Assembly: GCF_002860255.1 (NCBI RefSeq)
Contig: NZ_PGVE01000083.1
Location: forward strand, 40,036 to 104,035
From: Neobacillus cucumis
GTDB lineage: Bacteria > Bacillota > Bacilli > Bacillales > Cytobacillaceae
Reading direction: 5' to 3'
Length of the DNA: 64,000 bases
In this document: one piece after another, positions 45,915-55,442 of the stretch
Layout of the letters: each line of letters opens with the position of its first letter
Position numbering within the stretch: the stretch's first letter is position 1
The notes under the pieces: generated by a model
Seen by the model: only the letters and a program-made list of their open reading frames with translations
Database searches by the model: none
Told to the model about the DNA's origin: nothing
Made by a program: the position numbers and the translations under genes

Positions 45915-46547
45915 TTAGTACATAAAACGATTCATAAATCTAAGCCGGTCAAATTTTTGGATGGATTCAACCCCTACTCTTTTTCCTATTCGAGCCATTA
46001 GACAGTTGGCAGGATGAGAGCATATCTCAGGGTCATCTGTTGCATACCATTCAAGTCCGCCGGCATTCATCATTTTTTCCATGACCTTTCGATAATCCCA
46101 AACATTTAGTTTGGTCCCTTTAAGATCCCAGTGCCAATAATATTCAGTTGTAATCGTAATATAATCTTCCATTGCATCATCCATCATAGAGACAATCAGA
46201 AGGTTTTTTCCAACAGAGCACCCCCTGAACTTAGGGATAACCTCGATGGCACCCAATTCAATGAGATCTTCCATTTTTCCTTCAGACCATCGTTCGAGAG
46301 GATCAGGATAAAGAAAAGTTACATATCCAACAATGGTATGCAGGTCTCTAGCTATAATGATCCTTCCTTCTGGAAGGTCAGCAATACCAATTAATGCTTG
46401 ATGCTGTTGTTCAGGAGGCCTAAATGCCACAAGGTCTTGATGAAATTCATATCCAGAAAGTTTATCGGATGAAATCGGGCCTTCGATAATTAAGTTCCCA
46501 TGAGGAGTTTTCAATTGCTTGGCATTGTATGTCTTTTTGTATTCCAT
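45915..46547 (-). CDS. acuA: AcuA, GNAT-family protein acetyltransferase
   Basis: A 210-aa GNAT enzyme. Acetyl-CoA contacts are in IEVIPKFRGCSVGKNLL (about residues 99-115, in place of the usual RxxGxG). AcuA acetylates and inactivates AcsA; AcuC reverses this. ATG after AGGTGAC. Divergent from acsA with a 198-bp gap; first gene of acuABC. Confidence 0.93.
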   Translation of the reverse strand: MEYKKTYNAKQLKTPHGNLIIEGPISSDKLSGYEFHQDLVAFRPPEQQHQALIGIADLPEGRIIIARDLHTIVGYVTFLYPDPLERWSEGKMEDLIELGAIEVIPKFRGCSVGKNLLIVSMMDDAMEDYITITTEYYWHWDLKGTKLNVWDYRKVMEKMMNAGGLEWYATDDPEICSHPANCLMARIGKRVGVESIQKFDRLRFMNRFMY

Positions 46548-46684
46548 ACTGTCACCTACCTGAGAGATGGTTGTATATCAATTCTATTATACATAAAAAC
46601 TATTAGAAAAAAGATAATTCAAAAAAATTTATGTGAACATATAGGTAAATAGCCATAAAATTCAAGAAAATAATATTTTTAAAA

Positions 46685-46713
46685 TTGTGAATAGTTCTTT
46701 TTTGTAATATAAT
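46685..46713 (+). promoter_or_regulatory. acsA promoter
   Basis: TTGTGA (46685-46690), a 17-bp spacer and TATAAT (46708-46713), 33 nt before the ATG. I saw no convincing cre in the acuA-acsA gap. On the other strand a TATAAT (46586-46591) may serve acuA, with a poor -35. Confidence 0.65.
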
Positions 46714-46745
46714 TATCTCATACTAGCAAATGAGGGGGAGATTGA

Positions 46746-48464
46746 ATGAAAGTGGAAGCGCTGCCAGTTGTGCAAGGGAAGTATAATCTTAAGGATTATA
46801 AGGAAATGTACGAACGTTTTGACTGGAAGGAAACCGAAAAGGAATTTTCCTGGAACGAAACAGGACTTGTGAATTTGGCCTATGAGGCCATTGACCGCCA
46901 CGTCGAGACCTTCCGTAAGAATAAGGTAGCTCTTTACTATCGTGATGGTCAAAGAAACGAGAAATACACATTTAAAGAAATGAAAGATTTATCAAATAAA
47001 GCCGCAAATGTATTAAAAAACTATGGGGATGTTGAAAAAGGCGATCGTGTCTTTATTTTTATGCCTCGTTCTCCTGAACTTTATTTTACAGTATTAGGCG
47101 CAATTAAGCTTGGAGCGATTGTTGGACCTTTATTCGAAGCGTTTATGGAGGGGGCAGTAAGAGACCGCTTGCAAGACAGTGAAGCAAAAGTCTTGGTTAC
47201 AACTCCAGATTTATTAGATCGTGTTCCTGTACAAGATTTACCAGCTTTGAAGCATATCTTCGTTGTTGGTAATAATGTAGAAGCACAGGGAGGAACGATT
47301 GACTTTTTAGAAAAGTTTAAGTCAGCTAGTAAGGAACTCCAAATTGAGTGGGTTGACCGGAGAGACGGCTTGATCCTGCATTATACTTCTGGTTCAACAG
47401 GTAAGCCTAAAGGAGTACTGCATGTACATAATGCCATGATTCAGCATTATCAAACCGCGAAATGGGTATTGGATTTAAAAGAAGATGATGTATATTGGTG
47501 TACTGCCGATCCGGGCTGGGTAACAGGTACATCCTACGGTATTTTTGGACCTTGGTTAACGGGAACTTCAAACGTGATTGTCGGCGGCCGTTTTAGCCCT
47601 GAGTCTTGGTATCAAATGATCGAAGACTATGGAGTAACTGTATGGTACAGCGCACCAACGGCATTCCGTATGTTAATGGGAGCAGGAGATGAGCTTGTTA
47701 AGAAATTTAACTTAAGCAGTCTGCGTCATATTTTAAGTGTCGGCGAGCCCTTAAACCCGGAAGTAGTCAAATGGGGAGCAAAGGTTTTCAATAAGCGAAT
47801 TCATGATAACTGGTGGATGACTGAAACAGGGGCTCAACTAATTAGTAACTATCCATGTATGGAAATTAAACCTGGTTCAATGGGTAAACCAATTCCAGGG
47901 GTACAAGCGGCCATTGTCGATAATCAAGGGAATGAACTGCCGCCATATCGAATGGGGAATCTGGCAATTAAAAAGGGCTGGCCATCCATGATGCACACTA
48001 TTTGGAAGAATCCAGAGAAATATGAATCCTACTTTATGCCAGGTGATTGGTATGTATCTGGTGACTCTGCTTACATGGATGAGGATGGTTATTTCTGGTT
48101 CCAGGGCAGGGTGGATGATGTCATTATGACGTCCGGCGAGCGGGTTGGTCCGTTTGAAGTAGAAAGTAAACTTGTGGAGCATCCTGCCATTGCTGAAGCA
48201 GGGGTTATAGGGAAACCAGATCCTGTCCGTGGTGAAATTATTAAGGCGTTTGTGGCCTTAAGGGACGGATATGAGGCAACTGAAGAATTAAAAGAGGAAA
48301 TTAGACAGTTTGTAAAAAAGGGTCTTGCTGCTCACGCCGCTCCAAGAGAAATTGACTTCCGTGATAAATTGCCAAAAACACGAAGCGGAAAAATTATGAG
48401 ACGTGTATTAAAAGCCTGGGAATTGAACCTCCCAACAGGCGATCTTTCTACGATGGAGGATTAA
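46746..48464 (+). CDS. acsA: Acetyl-CoA synthetase AcsA
   Basis: A 572-aa AMP-forming ligase that makes acetyl-CoA from acetate. The P-loop is YTSGSTGKPKG (about residues 217-227), and the hinge/adenylation motif DDVIMTSGERVGP follows. The C-terminal PKTRSGKIMRRVL holds the Lys that AcuA acetylates. ATG after GAGGGGGAG. With acuABC it forms a reversible acetylation switch. Confidence 0.96.
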   Translation: MKVEALPVVQGKYNLKDYKEMYERFDWKETEKEFSWNETGLVNLAYEAIDRHVETFRKNKVALYYRDGQRNEKYTFKEMKDLSNKAANVLKNYGDVEKGDRVFIFMPRSPELYFTVLGAIKLGAIVGPLFEAFMEGAVRDRLQDSEAKVLVTTPDLLDRVPVQDLPALKHIFVVGNNVEAQGGTIDFLEKFKSASKELQIEWVDRRDGLILHYTSGSTGKPKGVLHVHNAMIQHYQTAKWVLDLKEDDVYWCTADPGWVTGTSYGIFGPWLTGTSNVIVGGRFSPESWYQMIEDYGVTVWYSAPTAFRMLMGAGDELVKKFNLSSLRHILSVGEPLNPEVVKWGAKVFNKRIHDNWWMTETGAQLISNYPCMEIKPGSMGKPIPGVQAAIVDNQGNELPPYRMGNLAIKKGWPSMMHTIWKNPEKYESYFMPGDWYVSGDSAYMDEDGYFWFQGRVDDVIMTSGERVGPFEVESKLVEHPAIAEAGVIGKPDPVRGEIIKAFVALRDGYEATEELKEEIRQFVKKGLAAHAAPREIDFRDKLPKTRSGKIMRRVLKAWELNLPTGDLSTMED

Positions 48465-48475
48465 TTTTGTATAAA

Positions 48476-48508
48476 CAAAAACCGCACCAATTACGGTGCG
48501 GTTTTTGT
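48476..48508. terminator. Bidirectional terminator between acsA and the PBP gene
   Basis: AAACCGCACC and GGTGCGGTTT flank a 6-nt loop; overlaps the last codons of the PBP gene. Confidence 0.88.
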
Positions 48509-51283
48509 TTCCGTTGGTGCGGGTGGTATAACCGGAGGGGGTGCGGGTGGTGGAGTGGCAGCTCCAACCTCAACAGAATTCGATGGTGCGGACTCTTTGC
48601 CAGCTATATCCACAGCTGTTACATGATAAGAACCGTTTCCTGCTTTATAGGAAAGTGTTGAGCCTCCAATAATACTTGCCACCTTTGTATTGCCTTGATA
48701 TACACGGTAACCAACGACATCATTATCCCCTGATTTAGACCAGGACAATTTATTTCCGGACACGGAAAGTGTAACTCCATCAGGATTCTTGCCATTATCC
48801 ACCATCTTTGCAGTTGGAACAAGTATTTTACCCCAGCGATCCCTTTTTGGAATTAACTGGCTGTAATTTTTGAAATTCCTTCCAACCATTCTAGTGATGA
48901 AGTCTGGGTTAAGAACCAATCCAACCTGAGCAAATTCCTTTGGTGTGGAATCCAAGGCTAAATATTTATTATCCCCTATAGCGACATACTTTCCTTCCAC
49001 TAAACTATCATCCACTTTTGTAGGAACATTATTCACATTAAAATAATCACTTTGAATTAAACCTGCTTTGGAACATGCTGCAGATGGCAGCATACCTGAA
49101 ACAGCACAAAACGAGCGTTTTACGATTCCATTTGGCATTTGAAATGATTCCTTTGGATCTACTAAATCAGGCTTTTTATCATAAGCTGAGTTGATTAATT
49201 CTGCCCATAGATTATTAGTACGCTGGCTATAGGACATTCCTGATGTCTTTAATGATTTTGGTGTATCATAGCCTGTCCAAATACCAAAAGTCACATTTGG
49301 GTTTGTGGCAACAAACCAAGAATCGATATACTCATTACCGGTTCCAGTCTTACCAGCCCAATCAGCACTGAATTTTAACTTACTTTTCACACCAGATGCT
49401 GTACCCATTTTGACTACATCCCTCATCATATCAAGGGTTAAATAGGCTGTTTGAGGTTTAAAGACATCAACTGGTTTTACTTCATGCTGATAAATGACTT
49501 TGCCATCTTTATCGACAATCTTATCAATCATATAGGCATCAATAAATTTCCCGCCGTTAGCAAACGTACTAAAGGCATTTGTATTTTCTTCAATCGTAAC
49601 ACCTGTTTCCATTGAACCAATAGCAGTTGCAAGATTCGAATAATCAGGTTTTTTAAGAGAGGTAAATCCCATCTTTTCAAGATATTTTGCCGGCTGTTGA
49701 CCAACGATTTCTTTGTAAAGTTTTACTGCAGGAACGTTATACGATTTTGCCAAAGCATAGCGTGCTGAAACGATACCGCTATATCTTAAATCATAGTTAC
49801 GAGGCCAAGGCGTACTTCTGCCATAGGCTAGACTTAGCGCTACATCCGGAAGAGGTGTTCCTGGTGATGCTTTACCTAACTCAATTGCAGGTCCATATAC
49901 TAGAAGAGGTTTCATTGTGGAGCCGTTCTGTCTAATCGCACTCGTTGCGTGATTAAGCTGCTGATTGTTATAATTTCTTCCGCCAACAAAACTGATGATT
50001 TTACCTGTTTTGTTTTCAATCAGCTCCGCTCCGACTTCAACAGGCTCCATAACGGTTACTTCTTCACCTGTTTCCGGATCTATTTTTACCTGTGGTTTAT
50101 TAGGTCCATAGTATTTATAATTATCTTTTACCGTTTGCATCGCATCATAAATATCTTTATCAATCGTTGAATAAATCTTGTACCCATTTTGATGCAAGTC
50201 ATGGTTGGCTAAAGTTTTATATTTATAAAAAAGATTATCATCATTTTGTAAATCCTTCTCTGTGTATCCATCATTCTTTGCTAATACAGTAGTAAGGACT
50301 TCTATGGAACGTTTTTCAATTTCGAAAGTCAGCCATGGGTATTTTTCAAGTGGATTAGGTACAGGCTTGATAAAATCCTTTGTGATGTCGTAGGCAGATG
50401 CTTCAGCATATTGCTTCTCTGTTATGTATCCGCCATCAAACATTCTTTTTAGAACCGTTTTCACCCGAGTTAGCCCTGGTTCAAGATTTTTTTTGACCGT
50501 ACCGTCTCTTGTAAATGGTGTATAACCAAATGGACTTTGCGGAAGACCGGCAATGAAGGCTGCTTGCGGCAGTGTTAGCTCACTGGCATTTTTTCCAAAG
50601 ATTCCTTTAGCAGCAGCTTGGACACCGGCAATGTTCTGACCTGAAGAATTTCTTCCGAAGGTTGAAACATTGAGGTATGCTTCTAGGATTTCTTTTTTGT
50701 TGAAAAACTTTTCTAATCGAAGGGCAAGTAAGATTTCATTTGCCTTCCTTTGGAAGGAAACTTCGTTTGTTAGGATTTGATTCTTAATTAATTGTTGAGT
50801 TAATGTACTCCCGCCTGACTGCATAGCGGAATTTGTTACTTCTTGAAAAAGTGCTCGAAAAACAGCTTTCGGTACAACCCCTTTATGCTGATAGAAGTAT
50901 TGGTCTTCTGTTGCAATCACAGCATTGGTTAAATCCGTGGAAACTTGATCAAGTTTAACCTCATCACGGACCAAATCAGACCTAAGTCTGCCAAGATAAA
51001 CGTTATTAGCAAAATATAAATCTGAGGTTTCAGTATAGTTATAAATATCCTTTTTCATACTATTATACGAGCGGACGGGCTCATCCTTTACAAGTGAGGC
51101 AAAGTAGCCTGCACCAACACCAGTGGCAAATGATCCACCCAAAATAATGACTGTCATTACAAGGAGAAATAAGTTCCAAACGACTTGATAAGTTATTCGG
51201 GCGCTTTTTACCGTTTTTTTCTGGGTAAACAAGTTCAGTATGGATTTTACTTTTTCCATCCATGCTTGAAGTTTTTCATTCAT
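48491..51283 (-). CDS. Class A penicillin-binding protein (PBP1A family) with FN3 domain
   Basis: A 930-aa bifunctional peptidoglycan synthase. A short cytosolic part and one TM helix (about residues 31-60) lead to a GT51 transglycosylase domain (ATEDQYFYQHKG, GGSTLTQQLIKNQ). The transpeptidase has SxxK in GSTMKP, SxN in SYN and KTG in KTGTGN. A fibronectin type III domain (about 830-905) and a proline-rich tail end the protein. ATG with GAGGTGAT upstream. Monocistronic, between acsA and tyrS. Confidence 0.9.
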   Translation of the reverse strand: MNEKLQAWMEKVKSILNLFTQKKTVKSARITYQVVWNLFLLVMTVIILGGSFATGVGAGYFASLVKDEPVRSYNSMKKDIYNYTETSDLYFANNVYLGRLRSDLVRDEVKLDQVSTDLTNAVIATEDQYFYQHKGVVPKAVFRALFQEVTNSAMQSGGSTLTQQLIKNQILTNEVSFQRKANEILLALRLEKFFNKKEILEAYLNVSTFGRNSSGQNIAGVQAAAKGIFGKNASELTLPQAAFIAGLPQSPFGYTPFTRDGTVKKNLEPGLTRVKTVLKRMFDGGYITEKQYAEASAYDITKDFIKPVPNPLEKYPWLTFEIEKRSIEVLTTVLAKNDGYTEKDLQNDDNLFYKYKTLANHDLHQNGYKIYSTIDKDIYDAMQTVKDNYKYYGPNKPQVKIDPETGEEVTVMEPVEVGAELIENKTGKIISFVGGRNYNNQQLNHATSAIRQNGSTMKPLLVYGPAIELGKASPGTPLPDVALSLAYGRSTPWPRNYDLRYSGIVSARYALAKSYNVPAVKLYKEIVGQQPAKYLEKMGFTSLKKPDYSNLATAIGSMETGVTIEENTNAFSTFANGGKFIDAYMIDKIVDKDGKVIYQHEVKPVDVFKPQTAYLTLDMMRDVVKMGTASGVKSKLKFSADWAGKTGTGNEYIDSWFVATNPNVTFGIWTGYDTPKSLKTSGMSYSQRTNNLWAELINSAYDKKPDLVDPKESFQMPNGIVKRSFCAVSGMLPSAACSKAGLIQSDYFNVNNVPTKVDDSLVEGKYVAIGDNKYLALDSTPKEFAQVGLVLNPDFITRMVGRNFKNYSQLIPKRDRWGKILVPTAKMVDNGKNPDGVTLSVSGNKLSWSKSGDNDVVGYRVYQGNTKVASIIGGSTLSYKAGNGSYHVTAVDIAGKESAPSNSVEVGAATPPPAPPPVIPPAPTETKTAP

Positions 51284-51382
51284 TCAGAGCATCACCTCAA
51301 TATAAAATCACATCAATTATAGCATATCGAACGACCAAAAACTGACAACCTTCTACATTTTCTGAAATTACCAGTTGGATGT

Positions 51383-51388
51383 TTGACA
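51383..51388 (+). promoter_or_regulatory. -35 box for the tyrS leader
   Basis: TTGACA at 51383-51388; the -10 is uncertain (TAAAAA at 17 bp spacing). Confidence 0.4.
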
Positions 51389-51424
51389 TGGGGATGGAAA
51401 TATGTTAAAAAAAGCTATAGTATA

Positions 51425-51671
51425 TTTTATATTTAAGGCTGTGAAGGGAACCAACTGTAGTTCTTCTATCCCTGTTTTATAGAGAGTCAGCGGTGGTGAA
51501 AGCTGATACATATAGAAGAATGAATTACGTCCTCCGAGCTTTTTCTGTGAACGCATTGGTTAGTAGCGGAAAACGGTCAAAACCGTTATTTTTTCTAAGT
51601 TGGAGGATGTTCCTCAAGCTGGGTGGTACCGCGTAAATTATACGTCCCTGCATTTTTGCAGGGGCGTTTTT
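51425..51671 (+). promoter_or_regulatory. T-box riboswitch for tyrosyl-tRNA synthetase
   Basis: The T-box sequence AAGCTGGGTGGTACCGCG is at 51616-51633. A terminator (CGTCCCTGCA with TGCAGGGGCG, 51643-51666, then TTTTT) follows. A TAC (Tyr) specifier is plausible at 51526-51528 in GAATTACGTCC. Uncharged tRNA-Tyr would promote read-through into tyrS. Confidence 0.93.
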
Positions 51672-51715
51672 ATTTTTTACAGGCTTAAGTCGTTTTATTA
51701 ATTGGAGGGATTAGG

Positions 51716-52972
51716 ATGGATTTATTACAGGATTTAGCATGGAGAGGGATAATTTATCAGCAGACAGATGAAGAAGGATTAAAAGATTTATTAAGCAAGG
51801 AAAGTATTTCACTTTATTGCGGGGTAGACCCGACAGCAAATAGCTTGCATATTGGACATTTAGTTGCGTTTCTAACTCTAAGAAGATTTCAGCAGCATGG
51901 TCATCGGCCAATTGTGTTGGTTGGCGGTGCTACTGGATTAATCGGAGACCCAAGCGGGAAAAGCGAAGAGCGGAAATTGCTTACTTTGGAAACCGTTCAG
52001 GATAATGTTGTCGGTATCCAAAAACAGCTTTCCTCTATTTTTGACTTTGACGGAGAAAATGGAGCCATTATGGTAAATAACTATGATTGGGCAGGCTCAA
52101 TGGATATTGTAACCTTCTTGCGTGATATCGGTAAGCATATCGGCGTCAATTATATGCTTGCAAAGGATACAATCGCATCCCGCCTTGAAACTGGTATCTC
52201 TTTTACTGAATTTACTTACACGATATTACAGGCAATGGACTTTAATCATTTATATGACCACCATAATTGTAAATTACAAATTGGCGGCAGTGACCAGTGG
52301 GGGAATATTACTTCAGGACTAGAACTAATCCGCAAAATGCACAATGAAGAATCAAAGGCATTTGGTTTGACAATTCCACTCGTTACAAAAGCAGATGGAA
52401 CGAAATTTGGTAAGACAGAAGGCGGGGCGGTCTGGTTAGATCCGGAAAAGACGACTCCGTACGAATTCTATCAGTTCTGGATTAACACAGCGGATGCGGA
52501 TGTCGTGAAATATTTGAAGTACTTTACTTTCCTTTCACATGAAGAAATTGAAAGTTTAGAACAAAGTGTTCAAGAAGAGCCGCATCTTCGTAAAGCTCAA
52601 AAAGCATTGGCGGAAGAAATCACCCGCATGATTCACGGTGAAGAATCACTGCAGCAGGCAATTAAAATTTCTCAAGCGTTATTTAGCGGGGACGTCAAAA
52701 ACCTTTCTGCTGAAGAGATTAAGCAGGGATTCAAGGACGTTCCGTCATATGATGCAAAAGAGGGGGAAGAAAATCTAGTTGATTTACTAGTCGCTGCAAA
52801 AATTTCTCCTTCTAAGCGTCAGGCACGTGAAGATATTACAAACGGGGCAGTAACTGTTAACGGGGAAAAGGTAACAGATACAGCTTATATTCTTCAGGAA
52901 ATAGATCGAGTTGAAGGTCAGTTTACGATTATCAGAAGAGGGAAAAAGAAGTATACGTTAATTAACTATTAA
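51716..52972 (+). CDS. tyrS: Tyrosyl-tRNA synthetase TyrS
   Basis: A 418-aa class I synthetase. The HIGH motif is HIGHL (about residues 44-48), the KMSKS equivalent is KFGKT (near 230), and a C-terminal S4 domain (SPSKRQAREDITNGAVTVNG) binds tRNA. ATG after GGAGGG. Controlled by the T-box leader. It is the last gene of the conserved segment. Confidence 0.96.
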   Translation: MDLLQDLAWRGIIYQQTDEEGLKDLLSKESISLYCGVDPTANSLHIGHLVAFLTLRRFQQHGHRPIVLVGGATGLIGDPSGKSEERKLLTLETVQDNVVGIQKQLSSIFDFDGENGAIMVNNYDWAGSMDIVTFLRDIGKHIGVNYMLAKDTIASRLETGISFTEFTYTILQAMDFNHLYDHHNCKLQIGGSDQWGNITSGLELIRKMHNEESKAFGLTIPLVTKADGTKFGKTEGGAVWLDPEKTTPYEFYQFWINTADADVVKYLKYFTFLSHEEIESLEQSVQEEPHLRKAQKALAEEITRMIHGEESLQQAIKISQALFSGDVKNLSAEEIKQGFKDVPSYDAKEGEENLVDLLVAAKISPSKRQAREDITNGAVTVNGEKVTDTAYILQEIDRVEGQFTIIRRGKKKYTLINY

Positions 52973-52978
52973 AGTAGA

Positions 52979-53010
52979 GGGCTTTGGGATAACCAAAGCC
53001 CGTTTTTTTA
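52979..53010 (+). terminator. Terminator after tyrS
   Basis: GGGCTTTGG and CCAAAGCCC with a 5-nt loop, then TTTTTTT. Confidence 0.88.
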
Positions 53011-53090
53011 TGTGGTGTTGAAATAAAAGGGTGTATTATGGATAGGATAAAACTTCCATGAGGACGTAAATACAAGAAAGCTGGAGAGAA

Positions 53091-53241
53091 ATGTCTTTAA
53101 ACATTATTCGGACTAGGTCCAGTTCTCCTGGCGGATGGAGCCATGCAAGAAAGATTTTGGACTGCTGTCATTGTAATCGTCCTATATATAGTTATTGTTT
53201 TTTGCTACAAAATAGCGTTGAAGCGAACAGGTAATAAATAA
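53091..53241 (+). pseudogene. Small one-TM membrane protein, probably frameshifted
   Basis: A 32-aa ORF from ATG 53143 to the stop at 53241 is a TM peptide (WTAVIVIVLYIVIVFCYKIA). In the same frame the sequence just upstream reads FGLGPVLLADG but has no start; a good start (ATG 53091 with GGAGAG) lies one frame away. One frameshift between 53091 and ~53110 would restore a ~50-aa protein. Either a recent pseudogene or a start at 53143. No family recognised. Confidence 0.4.
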
Positions 53242-53277
53242 AAAACCCGTATACCGAATGGTATACGAGTTTTTTCA
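53241..53277. terminator. Terminator (bidirectional) beside the rpsD remnant
   Basis: AAAAACCCGTATACC and GGTATACGAGTTTTTT flank a 5-nt loop. It directly follows the rpsD stop remnant on the minus strand, as expected of the rpsD terminator. Confidence 0.75.
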
Positions 53278-53282
53278 AAGGA

Positions 53283-53300
53283 TTAACGAGAGTAGAACTC
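53283..53300 (-). pseudogene. rpsD: 3'-terminal remnant of rpsD (ribosomal protein S4)
   Basis: On the minus strand 18 nt encode EFYSR-stop, the invariant C-terminus of Bacillus S4, with a terminator just downstream. rpsD converges on tyrS at this place in B. subtilis. Upstream codons in the same frame (GSAKLGQLA) are not S4, so the rest of the gene has been replaced. An intact rpsD must exist elsewhere. Confidence 0.5.
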
Positions 53301-53485
53301 AGCTAGCTGACCTAATTTTGCAGAACCAATTATACTACCCCAATTGATAAATTTGTCCGCATGATTGTTCGCAACAAATTTTTATCTCATTCACTATAAT
53401 TTAATCCAATTGTGCAATAAAACTTCTATAGGAAGCCGTTCTTTATTTTGATTTCATAAAAAGTGCAACAGCAAATCTTACCTTT

Positions 53486-53883
53486 TTGGAGTGTCTAAAA
53501 GTTGTCGTTTATAAGATTGACCGCTTGGCACGATCAACAAGAGATCTGCATAATATTGTCCATGACTTGCAGGAAAAGGGGATTGGTGTTGTTTTCATAA
53601 AAGAGCAAATTGATTTTTCAACCGCTGCTGGAAAGCTAATGTTTACCATGCTGGGTGCTATAGCGGAATTTGAAAGGGATTTAATCAACGAACGGACCAA
53701 AGAAGGGCGTGAGAGGGCAAGGGAACAGGGTAAGCATTTAGGAAGGAAAGGCAGGACACAAAGGAAGTAAAAAGAGCATTAAAGCTATTCGCTGAGCGAG
53801 AAAAGAATGGATTGAGCGTAAATGATATTTCAAAACAAACAGGCGTACCACGCTCAACCATATACGCTAAATCAAAGGGATGA
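53486..53883 (+). pseudogene. Serine recombinase (resolvase/invertase), truncated and frameshifted
   Basis: The remnant begins inside the catalytic domain: VVYKIDRLARSTRDLHNIV, then FSTAAGKLMFTMLGAIAEFERDLINERT (28 residues in the sequence, conserved helix). The first ~60 residues with the catalytic Ser are missing. The frame ends at TAA 53768-53770, but one base shift continues as EVKRALKLFAEREKNGLSVND and GVPRSTIYAKSKG, the C-terminal HTH, to TGA 53881. An inactive Pin/Tn3-type recombinase, marking past mobile DNA. Confidence 0.85.
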
Positions 53884-54017
53884 TGGGGCCAATATATCTA
53901 TGGTAATCTGATTTTTCTCGGGTGCAAAAGTTAAAGATCCAGCTGCCAATTTGGTGGCTTTTTATTCGGCTAACACACAATTGCTTTAAATTGGGTAAAT
54001 TTGTTTCGGCAGCTGAT

Positions 54018-54042
54018 AAAAAAACCGCCCAAATAGGCGACT
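54018..54042 (-). terminator. Terminator of mntH
   Basis: On the minus strand CGCC-tatttg-GGCG is followed by GTTTTTTT. Confidence 0.65.
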
Positions 54043-54056
54043 TTCATGCCAAATTT

Positions 54057-55307
54057 TCAAAATATTAATCTGTACAGCAGAAGGAGATTTAATCCTACAA
54101 CCAGAACTGCAATAATCCAGGCGAGCGTTTTAGTTATGGTACGATTGACAAGTTCACCCATCAATTCCTTTTTACTTGTAAAAAGGATTAAAGGGACAAT
54201 CGCAAAAGCAATCCCAAAAGATAACACTACCTGGCTTAAAACCAAAGCATCGGACGCGTTCACGCCAAAACCAATAATGCATAACGGAGGAATAACAGTA
54301 ATAACCCGGCGAAAATAAATTGGAATACTTTTTTGAACAAAACCTTGCATAATTACGTCCCCAGAAAGTGTTCCTACCGAAGAACTGGACAAACCGGCAA
54401 TAAGTAATGCTCCTCCAAAGAAAAAAGCAGAAGATGGCCCAATCAGCTTGTCAAATTGGTAATAGGCAACCTGTAAATCATCAACATGGAGGCCCTTGCT
54501 GTGAAAAAGTGCTGCAGCAACAATCAGCATGCACATATTAATCAGGCCAGCGATTAGCATGGCTATTAAAATATCAAGAAATTCAAATTTAAAAATTTGC
54601 TTCAATTCTTTCTTGGTGTCCCCCACAATTCTGGATTTAGTTAATGAGGAATGTAGGAATATAGCATGAGGCATCACTGTAGCCCCGATTATACCGGCGG
54701 CAAGAAGAATACTGTCCACTCCGTCAAATCTCGGCATGAACAACCCTTTCACTACATGGTTTGCATCCGGCTCTGTATAAAAGATTTGAACGGCAAACGC
54801 AAGTACGACAAGGCTGACTAATGACGCAATACCAATTTCAAGCCAGCGGAATCCTCTGCGCTGCAGCTCCAGAATAACGAATGAAACAATTGCAGTGATT
54901 AAGGCGGCCCAGAAAAGTGATATGCCAAAAATAAGATTAAGTCCCAGGGCTGCTCCAATAAACTCAGCTAAGTCTGTCGCTATAATAACAATTTCACCTT
55001 GAATCCACAAAAAATAGTTAACAGGGGTAGGAAAATTCTCCCTGGCAATCTCAGGAAGGTTTTTCCCTGTTGCTATGCCTAATTTTGCGGACATAGACTG
55101 GATTAGCAGGGCTATAAGGTTCGAAAGTAAAATGACCCATAGCAGCATGTATCCGTACTTGGAACCAGCAGTTATGTTTGTTGCAAAGTTACCTGGGTCA
55201 ATATAGGCAACAGCTGCTATAAAAGCTGGCCCAAGGAAAGGGAGTATTTTTTTCCACCCTGTTCTTTCTCTGGCAATTTCTTCGAAGTGGATTGCTTTTT
55301 CTTCCAC
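54057..55307 (-). CDS. mntH: Nramp-family divalent metal transporter MntH
   Basis: A 416-aa protein with about 11 TM helices. TM1 holds the metal-site motif DPGNFATNI (near residue 36), TM6 the MPHAIFLHS motif (near 215). It imports Mn2+ (and Fe2+) with protons. GTG start after GGGGGGAG. Lies in the accessory region, so it may be a transferred or relocated copy; protein is intact. Confidence 0.92.
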   Translation of the reverse strand: MEEKAIHFEEIARERTGWKKILPFLGPAFIAAVAYIDPGNFATNITAGSKYGYMLLWVILLSNLIALLIQSMSAKLGIATGKNLPEIARENFPTPVNYFLWIQGEIVIIATDLAEFIGAALGLNLIFGISLFWAALITAIVSFVILELQRRGFRWLEIGIASLVSLVVLAFAVQIFYTEPDANHVVKGLFMPRFDGVDSILLAAGIIGATVMPHAIFLHSSLTKSRIVGDTKKELKQIFKFEFLDILIAMLIAGLINMCMLIVAAALFHSKGLHVDDLQVAYYQFDKLIGPSSAFFFGGALLIAGLSSSSVGTLSGDVIMQGFVQKSIPIYFRRVITVIPPLCIIGFGVNASDALVLSQVVLSFGIAFAIVPLILFTSKKELMGELVNRTITKTLAWIIAVLVVGLNLLLLYRLIF

Positions 55308-55416
55308 TTAACTCCCCCCTACCGATTTTGGATTTGTTAGTAGCTTTATCTTTCTGTACCCCAAATCAGATTTGAGAAACAAGTCTTTAGAAGATAATAC
55401 GTAAAAACCGTTTTCA

Positions 55417-55442
55417 CTTGTTATATAAGGGAAATTTCCTTT
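55417..55442 (-). promoter_or_regulatory. Possible MntR operator upstream of mntH
   Basis: An AAGGGAAATTTCCTTT dyad lies 100-120 bp before the start, between a TTGACA (minus strand, around 55457) and mntH. It resembles the AGGGAAA part of MntR sites as I remember them. No search was possible. Confidence 0.4.

Noticed and set aside
46548..46745. cre site between acuA and acsA
   Set aside because: B. subtilis has one here, but no sequence in this gap fits TGWAANCGNTNWCA.
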